From positions 1-41,002 of IMG/VR virus record IMGVR_UViG_3300030329_003676: a DNA stretch of 41,002 bases; one strand, given 5' to 3'. Both the position numbers and the translations under genes were made by a program. The first letter of the stretch is position 1. Every line of letters begins with the position of its first letter. The notes under the pieces were generated by a model, which had not been told where the DNA came from, ran no database searches, and worked only from the letters and a program-made list of their open reading frames with translations. Of this stretch, positions 7,191-18,300 are shown one piece after another. The stretch is from a virus.

Positions 7191-8204
7191 CTAATCCTGG
7201 ACAAGTCCAGTATATTTTCTATCTTTTCTTGCAGCACCGACTTTACCACTAGACATAGATGCTTGCTCACTAGCTAACAAACCTAATTGTTTAGTTGCAT
7301 CTATATCTCCAGTTGCAGCTGCTTCTGCAGTTTCTATATCAAAACCTGAACCTGTTTGAACTCCCATAGTTTGATATGTTCCAGCTGATTCATATAGTTG
7401 TCTGGCATCTGCTTGTGATAAACCTGATTTTCTAAGTCTTTCAAATTTACTAAATGCCCCTGAGAAACCAGCCCTTTTTGCCTCTGCAGCTACTGAAATA
7501 GTTTGTAGGTCACCTTTTAATAACTTATCTTCTAAGTCTGGATTAATCAAAGCAGCAAATATAGTAGGTGCATCTGTTTCAATACCATATTGTGTTCTAA
7601 ATAATTCTTCTACTTCTGGAATATTATTTTTTACAGCTTCATAAACTAGGTCTATTCTTTGTTGAAACTCACTAGCAGATACTTCACCCTTAATTAATTC
7701 ATTAAATTTTCCTTCAAATTCCTCAGTATCAATAATCCCAATTTCTGCTAATGATTCTCTATATGTAGCTTTAGTTGCTAAAGACTCTAATTCAGTCATA
7801 ATTAATGAACCATCATCTCTTTCAAGATGTTGAAATTCATTTTTCCAGGCTGGAGTTTTTCTTACAACACCCATAGCTATACCATCATCTCCATATTTAG
7901 CCCATGCTTTTGAATACTCTTCCAGAATATTTTCTGGAAACATATTATATAAGGCTTGACCTACTGCATAACCTTTTTCAGTATCTAGTTCTTCACTTTC
8001 TTTAGGAAGATTTAATTGACCACCCTGACCAGCATAAGGGAGTGCTACACCTGGTTGTCCATCTGCTCCATAACCAGGATTAATTAAATCACCTATATCT
8101 AAATCTTCATCATCTGTTTCTGGTCTTGCTTTAACCTGTCCAGGTTGTAATTTGTATGGAAAATTATCACCTTCACCTGGTTGTCCCCATAAATTATATC
8201 CCAT
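7191..8204 (-). CDS. Unknown large virion/ejection-block protein
   Basis: This 337-residue acidic protein is the last gene of the block between portal and scaffold. The N-terminal 70 residues are Gly/Pro/Asp-rich and probably disordered. Residues from about 90 to 300 are helical. The stretch GEVSASEFQQRIDLVYEAV, followed by VEELFRTQYGI, DAPTIFAALINPDLEDKLL and GLSQADARQLYESAG, resembles a helical region I recall from proteins of actinobacterial phages. It has no membrane segment and no catalytic motif. AAGGATAAT precedes the ATG. It is probably a virion-internal protein; the name is not known. Confidence 0.6.
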   Translation of the reverse strand: MGYNLWGQPGEGDNFPYKLQPGQVKARPETDDEDLDIGDLINPGYGADGQPGVALPYAGQGGQLNLPKESEELDTEKGYAVGQALYNMFPENILEEYSKAWAKYGDDGIAMGVVRKTPAWKNEFQHLERDDGSLIMTELESLATKATYRESLAEIGIIDTEEFEGKFNELIKGEVSASEFQQRIDLVYEAVKNNIPEVEELFRTQYGIETDAPTIFAALINPDLEDKLLKGDLQTISVAAEAKRAGFSGAFSKFERLRKSGLSQADARQLYESAGTYQTMGVQTGSGFDIETAEAAATGDIDATKQLGLLASEQASMSSGKVGAARKDRKYTGLVQD

Positions 8205-8205
8205 A

Positions 8206-9543
8206 TTATCCTTGCTCCGTAAATCCTTGAGACCTTATTACACCTGTCCCAAAAGAAGAAGTCATTGCACGATTTAAGTCAGCAAGAACTGCTGCGTAAC
8301 CTCTATCAATACCTGCATTTCTTAACATCTCAGCCTCACCTGATGGATTATTTTCTTGTATCATCTTTAATATTATAGGGTCATCTGACTTAATATTATT
8401 CATATCTATACCCCAAACTTGTGAAGCAGATGACTTCTTTCCTGCAAGTATATTTGAAAAAGAAAGTTTTCTATCGTATTGAGGATACAAAGCAAATCTA
8501 TCATCCTTCATTTCTTCTATTAATTCATTCTTAAAATTAGGATTCTTTCTTATTTTACCTGCATATTCAGATATTTTCTCTTCATACTTTTTATGTAAAG
8601 AAGTAGGCAACCATGTATCTATTAATTCTTGAACTTCATGTTCATATAATGTTGTTTTAGCAAATCCTTCCCCACCTATAACGCCTGCAAATCCAGGGTC
8701 TTTCTCTCCATAAGCATACGGGTCAACAGCTTTAATTACTTGATTCTTAGCTTTAGATGCACTCCATCTTCCCCAAGCCCACTCTTCTGCTGCATAAGTT
8801 AATGCTTCATCAGATAAACTTCCTCCTTTTCCTTCTACAGTTCTTTGTAATTCAAGTTTATAATCTTCAACTTTTTGATAGAAAGTATCTGGATTTTTAT
8901 CAAACTCATCCCATGCATCAAGCTCTAAAGGGTCCAAACCAATACTTTTTATAAATTCATTATAAGTTTGTCCAGTTTCACTAATACCTAATGCTTTAAG
9001 TGCATCTTCAGGGTTAGCATATAAATCTCCATATTCAATATATGCTCTACCAATAGCATCTAAATATGCATCATTTCCCCATTTAGGATTCTCAGTCATC
9101 TTTTTCTCTAATAATCCTAAGAATTGAGTTATTGCATCTATACCTTGGCCTTTAACATAATCTTCATCTCCTTCATCTCCTCTTCCCATAATGTCAGAAG
9201 CTATATTTGTTATAGATGTATCAACATATAGAAATGCTCTTTCGTCTCCTCCTAATGTTGCACCTTCAAATTCTTCTTCGGTCTCAAAAATTTCTAGTTG
9301 ACCTGAATTAGCTAATTCTAATATATACTCTCTTTGTGCCATATCTTCTGCAGCTCCTGAGTCAATATCTCTACCAGAGTAATCTCTTGGGTCATAATCA
9401 GTTATTTCACTTAATCCAAGACCTTCTGGTGTATCAAATAAATAAGATATATCACCAACATCTACTCGTAAATAATATTTACCTGTTTCTTCAACCCAGA
9501 CTAAAGTTGTTCCTTCAGGACCATAAGTTACTTTAGGTTCCAT
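8206..9543 (-). CDS. Unknown large virion/ejection-block protein
   Basis: This 445-residue acidic protein sits between two similar-sized unknown genes, with one base between its stop and the next start. The N-terminal 60 residues are beta-rich (TTLVWVEETGKYYLRVDVGD, then ISYLFDTPEGLG). The remainder is largely helical with many Asp/Glu and aromatic residues. It has no signal peptide, transmembrane segment or enzymatic motif that I can see. Position suggests an inner-core or ejection protein co-packaged with the giant 2007-residue protein. Function is unknown. Confidence 0.6.
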   Translation of the reverse strand: MEPKVTYGPEGTTLVWVEETGKYYLRVDVGDISYLFDTPEGLGLSEITDYDPRDYSGRDIDSGAAEDMAQREYILELANSGQLEIFETEEEFEGATLGGDERAFLYVDTSITNIASDIMGRGDEGDEDYVKGQGIDAITQFLGLLEKKMTENPKWGNDAYLDAIGRAYIEYGDLYANPEDALKALGISETGQTYNEFIKSIGLDPLELDAWDEFDKNPDTFYQKVEDYKLELQRTVEGKGGSLSDEALTYAAEEWAWGRWSASKAKNQVIKAVDPYAYGEKDPGFAGVIGGEGFAKTTLYEHEVQELIDTWLPTSLHKKYEEKISEYAGKIRKNPNFKNELIEEMKDDRFALYPQYDRKLSFSNILAGKKSSASQVWGIDMNNIKSDDPIILKMIQENNPSGEAEMLRNAGIDRGYAAVLADLNRAMTSSFGTGVIRSQGFTEQG

Positions 9544-11021
9544 TATTGATTTACTCCTGAAATATTCATAGGATTCTCTTTAAGAGTTTTATTTATAGCT
9601 TTAAATATATCTATACCTCCCATATATTGTCTACCTGTCTTTTCAGTAAAAGCTCTTTCTCCTTTAGAGAATAAACTAAAATCACTATAAGTTTCAGCTT
9701 GTTCATAGAATTTAGTCATTAATTCTTCATCTACTTCTTGGTATATTGTTTCAGCATCTTCTTCAGAAATAAAACCACCGCCTTCTTTTAACATAGTTTC
9801 TTTTCTTTTAGAAGCTGCACCTGCTCCTTTAACTCCAAAATTTATAACATTAGCTGCAAGAACTGCACCTTCCCAAATTAGGGCTCCATAAATCAATCGA
9901 CTTAATATTGGCATTCCTAATTTATTAGCTAATCCTAGTGCTGCTACCTCTGCTGCTTCTCCAATTGGGTCTAATACTTTTGCTCCAAAATTTATCAAAG
10001 AACCTTTTGGTAGACCAGCTTTATTTTCTACTTCATTTATTGCAGAGCTTTTAATATCTTCAGCATTCGTGCCAAACTCTTCATCAAAATCATGTTCCGT
10101 ATATGGACTTGTTTGGTCCTTTGCTGTGACTCCACTTTCTTCTGCAGCTCCCTCGATATCCATTAATCTTTGTCTATCGTCACGATTATCTAACCATTCA
10201 TCAGCTCCAACTGCTTCAGCATCTGTTATATGAAGAGGACTTTCAGGGTTTCTAGGGTCATCTAATGGATTATGAAATTCAAAATCTTCTGGAATGATAT
10301 ACTTATCGTCTGGAAAATCCTTATACCTACTCTGATAAATATGTTCTAATTCCCATTGTTGAGGTTCTCTAGCAGCCATATCTGCCATCATATCGTCATA
10401 TGCTCGCTCAGCTTTATCCCAATTAATTTGTTCAGCTATTTTATCAAAGTCAGCCTCTGTCAAATCTCCTCCTCTTAAACGCTCAAGTAAATCATCTTGC
10501 ATTGCTTTATTATCTTCTGTATGACTTTTTATATATTCCTCTAATTGTTCAGGTGTAGGTTCTTTAGGGTCTACAGGTAAGTCATCAAGTTCTCCATTTA
10601 CTGGAGGTCTGCCACCAGGACCATGTCTATATGTAGTTCCTCTACCAGGACCTTTAGGAGTTTCTCCAATAGAGTCAATAGCTATCTGTCTCCATTCTTG
10701 GTCTACAACTTCTTCTACATCAGAAGTAGTTTTAGGATTTCTTTTATGTTCAGATAATTCACCTACGTTTTCAGCTCCTATATCATCTATCTCAGCTTGA
10801 AAATTGTTTTTCTGTTTTTTCCAATTATTAATACGTTCTTCATATTGCTTTTTAACTGAAGGGCTTTTAGCATCTTTAATCTTTTTTTCAGCATCTTTAA
10901 TATTATCTTCAACTTTTTTTATATCATCAAGAAGCTCTTCTTTCTTCGCTATTTCCTCAGGAGTCCAATCTTTTTCCTCTCTTTTATCAAATGATTGCGA
11001 TGGTTGTAAATTAATAGCCAT
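9543..11021 (-). CDS. Ejection-block protein with coiled coil and one hydrophobic helix
   Basis: This 492-residue protein is TAATG-coupled to its upstream neighbour and coupled downstream as well. Residues about 20-90 form a highly charged coiled coil (EEIAKKEELLDDIKKVEDN...). The middle is acidic and Pro-rich. Around 340-400 is an Ala/Leu/Gly-rich stretch (AAEVAALGLANKLGMPILS, then RLIYGALIWEGAVLAANVI) that could be a membrane-inserting helix pair. Such amphipathic or hydrophobic segments are typical of podoviral ejection proteins that form a conduit through the cell envelope. The ejection role is inferred, and no family is recognised. Confidence 0.6.
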   Translation of the reverse strand: MAINLQPSQSFDKREEKDWTPEEIAKKEELLDDIKKVEDNIKDAEKKIKDAKSPSVKKQYEERINNWKKQKNNFQAEIDDIGAENVGELSEHKRNPKTTSDVEEVVDQEWRQIAIDSIGETPKGPGRGTTYRHGPGGRPPVNGELDDLPVDPKEPTPEQLEEYIKSHTEDNKAMQDDLLERLRGGDLTEADFDKIAEQINWDKAERAYDDMMADMAAREPQQWELEHIYQSRYKDFPDDKYIIPEDFEFHNPLDDPRNPESPLHITDAEAVGADEWLDNRDDRQRLMDIEGAAEESGVTAKDQTSPYTEHDFDEEFGTNAEDIKSSAINEVENKAGLPKGSLINFGAKVLDPIGEAAEVAALGLANKLGMPILSRLIYGALIWEGAVLAANVINFGVKGAGAASKRKETMLKEGGGFISEEDAETIYQEVDEELMTKFYEQAETYSDFSLFSKGERAFTEKTGRQYMGGIDIFKAINKTLKENPMNISGVNQ

Positions 11022-12394
11022 TATGTCCCTAACATCATTTTAAGTACAGCTGTTTGCTGTTTCTTCTTAAGAGCACCCATTTCATGTGCCTTCATCTCTT
11101 TACCATATGTTTGTTCAAATTTTTCTCTACTTCTAAGATACGGGTCTTCTAATGATAGTTCATCAGATATATCTGTCATATCTTCAAAAGATTTAAGAGG
11201 AGCCTGTGGGAAATTACCTAGATAATCTTTAGCCCAACTTTCAGCTTGAACTGCTTCTTGTAAAGCTAGTAAGTTACTAGCTGTCTCCTTAAATGTAGTT
11301 GAAAGAGATACAGCTATTTCATTAGCCCAATCATTTATTTCTTCTTGAGTTCCTTTTCTACCTAGCTTTTGAAAAAACCAATCATCTACTAATTCTTTTC
11401 TTTGAATAGGACTTGCTACTCTGTAGGTCTTTTTAAGTTCATTAATTATTTCTGACTCTAAAACATTTCTTTGTTGTAAAAGCTCAGTTTCTCTTAACTT
11501 GGAAAACTCCTGGACAGCATAATTAAATAATTTAAGATTTTCTTGCTTACTTCTCCAATTAGCTTCCACTTCTGATGATAATCCATCGCCTGCTATTATA
11601 GATTGATTTATAGAATCGTAATCATAGAATTGACTTTCTGTAAAAAAAACAGGGTCAGAACTCATGATTGAGTTCCATTCATCAGTATTTTTTCCTATAT
11701 ATCTATTCTGGTCCATCCAATTCATTATCATGACAACAGCTCCCTCTAATTGAGAACTATATTGTCCCTCTGAACCAAGAAAGAATGCTGGGTCAACAAC
11801 TTTATTTTCTATCAAATAATTTTGAAAATCAATGATATCTTGTTCACCAGATAAGGAATTAATTAGATAGTGATAGTCTTCACTAAAATGACCAGCAAAA
11901 GGTTTCATCTTATATCCACCTTTTCCATCTGGAATTAGATTACCTGCTTCATCATAATCAGGAACCATCCTTCCAGCTTTTGCATCACGTGCTCTATCTT
12001 GTGCTGAAGAAACACCAACCATTTGTAATATTTCATTTATACCAAGGCTTGGATTATTTAATCCAATTGTTACAGCTTGTTCTAGTTGCTGTACTTCTAT
12101 ACCAGTTGTACCAACAGTTGAAATACTAGTTAATAATTCTTGAGCAGCCTCATAATTATAGTTTTCAGGGTCAAAATATTTTTTTAAAGCATCAACATTT
12201 GCTTTAGTTAAATTATATTTATTTAATCCTGTATCAGGGTCTACTGGTGCATTGATTACTGTATAGAAATCTACTATAGTTTCTTCATCTATACCAAAAA
12301 GTCCAGCAAACTGAGCTACTAATTGATTAAATGCTTCTTGTTGTTTAGCCGCTTCTGAAGCTTGTTGGGTTGTACCCATTGGTCCATTACTCAT
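11021..12394 (-). CDS. Unknown helical ejection-block protein
   Basis: This 457-residue protein overlaps its neighbours by TAATG on both sides. The N-terminal 60 residues (GTTQQASEAAKQQEAFNQLV...) are helical and Gln/Ala-rich. The centre has many aromatic and acidic residues (DYHYLINSLSGEQDIIDFQN), and the C-terminal third is strongly helical (LLQQRNVLESEIINELKKTY). There is no transmembrane helix, signal or catalytic motif. It lies directly downstream of the giant gene and is probably part of the same virion-internal complex. Function is unknown. Confidence 0.6.
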   Translation of the reverse strand: MSNGPMGTTQQASEAAKQQEAFNQLVAQFAGLFGIDEETIVDFYTVINAPVDPDTGLNKYNLTKANVDALKKYFDPENYNYEAAQELLTSISTVGTTGIEVQQLEQAVTIGLNNPSLGINEILQMVGVSSAQDRARDAKAGRMVPDYDEAGNLIPDGKGGYKMKPFAGHFSEDYHYLINSLSGEQDIIDFQNYLIENKVVDPAFFLGSEGQYSSQLEGAVVMIMNWMDQNRYIGKNTDEWNSIMSSDPVFFTESQFYDYDSINQSIIAGDGLSSEVEANWRSKQENLKLFNYAVQEFSKLRETELLQQRNVLESEIINELKKTYRVASPIQRKELVDDWFFQKLGRKGTQEEINDWANEIAVSLSTTFKETASNLLALQEAVQAESWAKDYLGNFPQAPLKSFEDMTDISDELSLEDPYLRSREKFEQTYGKEMKAHEMGALKKKQQTAVLKMMLGT

Positions 12395-15300
12395 TATTCA
12401 TCTGCCATATCCATTAATAATTCTTTATCGTCTCTAAATAACTTTAGCATGACAGAAGTCCATACATGATAAAATTCTGGATAATCTCTTATTATCTCTT
12501 GTGCTAATTGATTCATCATCATTCTCATAAAAACAGCTTCTTCTTTAGTACTTGTCAACCACCAGTCTTTACTCTGAGTTGGGGATAATTGCATTGAAAC
12601 TTCTTCAAATTGTACCCATTCGTTTAACATTCTCTCAAAACCCTTACCTGTATCCATAGACATTACAGTTTTATTCTTTAACCATTTTGTTCTCATTTCA
12701 TAAAACATATCTTGTGATGATACGTTTTCAGGTAATCCCCAGTCTCCTTCTTGAAATCCAGGTAGATTAAGGATTAACTCATCTCTCATAAATCTTTTTG
12801 CTACTACCATTTGTCTTGAATTTAGATTTAAGTTTTCTAATTGGTTTATCCAATTCTGGTATCTAAAGTAACCGATAGTATCATTCACATGTCTTCTAAA
12901 TTCATCTGGTGTTAATTGTGTTTTTTCAGGTTGTAAGTCCCAACTTGCTCTTAATTCAGCTGGATTCTCTGGTAGAACTAACCAAGAAGTTAGTTTTAAT
13001 TCACTAATAAGCTCTTTATTTTCTTCTTTCCACTTAAGAACTCTGTATGAATAATTTTCTCTTCCAGCTTTACTTACTTTAGCTGGAGCAGTTAACCATC
13101 CATGTTCTAAGCCATACATATTAATAAAATCTTCTGCTGCATCTGTGTCTCTATTTTCATTCTCAATGAGTATCTTTCTATATTCATCTGCTAATACTGA
13201 TGCTGCCCAATAGTTTCCAGGAACATCCTTAACATAGTAGGTCGGTGTAAATCCTGTAGGTAACATAAATTGAGCTAGAGATTGAAAGAAGAATAACTGT
13301 TTAGCTTTTCTTTTTGAATATAGAAGAAATGCTTCATCTACTTTTGCATTAATATCAGGGTCATCTTTTCTCCAGTTACGGTCTATCTCATCTAGATATA
13401 TATCCAATTCACCTGCTTCATATAGTTTTCTATTTTGTCCTGTAATCATTCCATATCTATATACCTGTATAGTTGAAGCAGCTCTCATCTGTTCAAATTC
13501 ATAATTGTAATAATCAGATTCTTCTGAATCAGGCCCTATTGCTGCAAGTATTTTCTTAAACCAAGGTGGTACTGGAATAACTCCACCAAATATTGATTTA
13601 AGACCTTCTTCTCCTTCTGGTGGTAGGAAACCACCAAATAGAGTTTCTTTTATTTCTGGTCTCCATCCTTCTGTTGGTACTAACAAATCTAAAGCAAATC
13701 CAACCATTGGGTTAGGACCAGGGACAAAACCTTGACCTAATAGGTTAACACCTGATAGATATGCTTTTGAAGCAACCATTGTCTCTGTCCATTGTTCAGG
13801 TTGATTAGGGTCTAGATTCTCTATGGCTTTTTCATTTACTCCTTGTCCTCCATAAACAAGTGATGATAAGAAACCACTAAATGGCCAGACAAACATCTTC
13901 TCATTTGGATTTTGTGGATTAGGAGCAATCCAACCTTCTCCTCTTTCTGTGCTTCCATCAGTCATCCAATTTTCCCCAGCTCTAATACCAACATGTGCTT
14001 GTCTTAACATATAAGGTTTCTCTGCAATAAGCTTGCCCCATGTAGTTGCAACCTCGAACCATATCTCAGGAAATGGAAATATATTTCTTGTTATATCAGA
14101 AATTAAATGTTTTTTAGATGTATCGTAAAGTAAGTTTTTTGTTCCAGCTAATCCAAAAGCTTTTGATGAATTATTAGCTAGCGTAAAGTCCATAGCTCCT
14201 TTATTTACTGCTACAGTATCACTTAAGTACTCTAATTCATCAATAATTTTTGAGGGAACATTAAGTTCTGTTGCTTCATCAATAAATCTTGTTCTTGCAG
14301 GTTTTTGAATATCTGCCCAGTTACTTATTAAGTATTGATATCTATATTGCTTAAATGCAACAGAACGGTTTAGATAACCAATTGGTTTAGTCATTAAATA
14401 ATTAAATGCATAATTGACAGCAGCATCATATTTCTTTCCTAAAGCTTTTGCATCTTCTATTTCGGTTGCAAATTTCAAATCTCCCATATCTAAATCTCTT
14501 CCAGTCTTAGATACATATTCACTTAACATTTCATCTAGATTTCTTTTATTACCCCAAGTACTAGGACGACCTCTTGTAAGGTCTCCTTTTGTTACATCTT
14601 CAGGGATAAAAGTTTTTAACTTACCTGTATTTACATCTCTTAAATCTCCATCTGAAATGAACCTTCTTAAATCTACATCTCCTAGTCCATCTGAATTTGT
14701 TATATTATATCTATACCTTCCTTCAATTTTAGGATTTTTGAAATACTCTGTCTTAGATAAACTACCACCAGTTTTAATTCTTATTCTTGCTTCTATTGAT
14801 TGGAGATACTGGTCAAGGAAATCTTTATCGTACATAACTGGATGCCACTTCTTACCTCCCCAATTAGCTATATCTTCAAGTATTTTTTTACCTTGTGGGG
14901 AAGAAACAAATGTATTCAACTCTTTACTACCATATCCCCATCTTGCTACTGCTCTGGAAAGAGGGTCATTTCTAAGTTGTAATAATTCAAATCTAAGAGC
15001 TTCTACATAATTATCATGACCTTTTCTTACTCTTCTAAAGTTTAATGCTCTTGCAGCTTTGCCATCTCTTCCTTGTAATCCAGCTATTGAGAAGGTTTTT
15101 TGAACTGCTTCAAAATGTTCATAGCTTTGCATTAACTTAACTGAATCTAGTTCAGCTTTACTTAATAACTTAAGTTCTCCATCCACTATTTTACCTGCAT
15201 CAATAGCTTTTTTTCTAGCTACTTTCCCTGATTGAACCCATTGTATATAATGTATTGGATGAGTAAACATACTATCAAGAGCACCAGCTGCAAATCTAGC

Positions 15301-18300
15301 TTGTTCTTCTAAGAAAACTCTTGATAGGAAAGCAATTCTTAACAATACTATTGGTTTAAAAACTCTTCTTGTATAGTAATCGCCTAGAATTGTTAATGCA
15401 TCAGAAGATAATTTCTGAGTATGTAATAATCCTGTAAACTCTGGTGTAACTAAACTATCTTGCTTCCACCATAATCTATGATAGTTACCCCAACTTCCGA
15501 AAGCTTTGAATGGAGATGCAAATGTTTTTGCTGCATTTACAAACATGCCTTTTTGAGATGCACTATTTGTATAAAGGGGTCCCAATGCTCTTCTAATTAA
15601 TCTATAATCTACAAATCCTTGAACATTCTCAGCGAACTCAGAAAGGAGATGTCCTGTCCCTGAATCAAATATCCAATCTTCTTTTCTCCCTGGTATAACA
15701 GAACGTTCAACCCCTGAAAAATGATTTCCTGGATGTGCCATAGCTTCTGCTGACTCATCACTACCACGAATAAAGTATGCTGTTAAATCTTTTAATTCAT
15801 CTTGTTTTCCAAATTGTTTAGCGACTTCCTCTGCTAATCTATCTCCAGCCTCTTTTCCTTTAATTCTTTTAACCATAGCAATATCCATCTCTGCTTGTTT
15901 TATCATAAATTCAGAAACTTTATATTTTTTTCTAAAATCAAGGTTTCTAAATTGGTGTACTCTTTTACCAATCGCATTAGCTGAATATCCAGCTACTGTC
16001 ATATGAGATACTAATTGCTCCATAGCAGTATTTTTATTTAACCCTTTAATTCCGTAATCAGGTACTGGTGATAATAAAGACCTCATATATGGATTTGTAT
16101 TACTATAAAGATTAGAAGAAAATCCAAGATATTGTTCAAAAGGAATTGAAGGCTCAACATCAAATATATTTAATTTTGCAAGCTCCTCTTTAACAACATC
16201 GTAATTAATCTTTCTTTTTACTGCTTCATCTGCATTATCTATAACTGTTACTCCAGGATTATCAGGAAGATATAATTTAAAATACTTCTTATCTATAGCT
16301 TCTATAGACTTAACTGGATGCATTAAACTACCTAAAGCCTTAGGACCAAGTCTAAGTGATGCTAATCCAAGTCCAATAGTTCTTCCTGTTACATGTTGAC
16401 CTATTCTGAGTCCTCTTCCTAAATGTCCTCCGAGACTTTTGTAAGCTGCTTTTTCATTTCCTACAGCCATTAATACTCTACTAGTTGCTCTCTGTAAAGA
16501 ATTAGGATTAGGAACATCTGCTAAACTTCTTCCTTTCTTAAACATTTCTCTTGAAAGTTTGTTTCTGAAAAATGCTGCTCCTTTAGGTAACATTTTCCCT
16601 TGAAAAGTGACTTTTGTACCTCCTGATACAGTTACTCCTGTATCTATTAATTTTCCATGTATATCTTTTAGTTTATTTATATTACCCTCTACAGCATACC
16701 TTTCTATTTTTGTCAGTACATCATCATGTAGGTTTCTTAATTGAGGATTACTCTTAATAAAACTTGTAAGTTCTGCTCTATTAAATTTCTTAGCTGCATC
16801 TACAAGGCTTTGATAGAACTCCATCTGAAAAGGAGTAGAGATTATATCATCTTTAGTTTCTCTAAATAACATAGGAACTTTTCCAAAAAAGCTATATTCT
16901 CTTCTTTCTTTAGTTGAAGTTCTATAATTTCTATGTTTAGTTCTAAGTTGTTTCCATAGTCCAGTATTAGGGTCCATAAACTCTTCGGTTATATCTCCAG
17001 GTAATCCTCCATCTACTGCATCACCAACTTCGTCGAGTACGTCATCAGCTAAACCTTCTGGATTATTTCCGATAATCTTACGTCCTCTAGAAAAATCTAT
17101 AGACTTATCTACTGCATTTAATGCAGGATTTATTCTTCTTAAGTTTTTAAATAGATTTGCAGCACCTTTAGCTCCTTTAGAACCGATAACTTCTCCTGCT
17201 ATTGAATGGTAAAAGTCTACAGTTCCAGATATATTTCTAAATGCTTTTGTACCTACTGGGGCAACAAAAGAGGCTTGATACCTCCCTGGAGAATATAATA
17301 ATAAAGGTTCTTCTCCAGAATCATAAACTGCTTTCTGCCTATTTTGATTAAAACCTAATGTGAATTTAAATCTATGTCCTCCAAATTTATGATGTCTACC
17401 TGCAAAGAAATGTATTCTTGATGGATTATCAAGACTTGTGTAATGTATTTCTCCATCTACGTCAGGAGCTTTTAATGGTCTCCCAACATATTTGTAAAAT
17501 ATTTTTCTAGCTTCCTCTGGTGTATAACCATATGATGTAACTAAATCTTGATATCTTGGGTCTTTTTCAGGTGCAAGAGTAACCATACGCATCCAATGGT
17601 CTCTATTGAAATTAATAGGTCTTCCTGCATACATTTCTTTCCACATAGCATTAAAAATTGTTTGACCACCTGCATCATGAGCTTCTTGAAACATATCAAC
17701 ATATTTTCTCAACTGTCCACCTACACTCTTAAACTCTCCTATATTATCAACCTGGGTATATCTAACATCTATAGATAGTTCATTTTGTGCTTGTTTAGGA
17801 GTTGCTCCAAACATTCGTTTAAAATCGTATAGTATTAAATCTCTTACATATGCTTGAGACCTTCCCATCTTAAATCCTGGTAAAGGAGCTAATGCTGACC
17901 ATTTACCTTGACCCCCAAAATTTTGCATTAATGCATCCCAAGCTTGTGAAGCCCATACTCCATATTGAATATCTCCAAACTTTACATTTTCTAAATTTTG
18001 TCTTCCATGTCTAGATTTATAAACACCATCTTTTCCTGGACGAGCTAATCCTCCAGTCCAAAATTCTATTGGAGCAATAGCCATATTCATTTCCCATTCA
18101 TCACCCCAAGCATTGTGTTTTTCAGATAATTCTTTCCATAATGCTGCTTCTTCTGAAACTCTTGATAAAGAGTTTTCCTCATTTAAATCTTGAACTGCTT
18201 TTGACTGTGTTGGATTATCTACATACATTCCTATATTAGTAGCTAATGTTTTTCCGAATCCTGGAAAAGCAGTAGTTGTCTCAATAATATTAAGACCTTT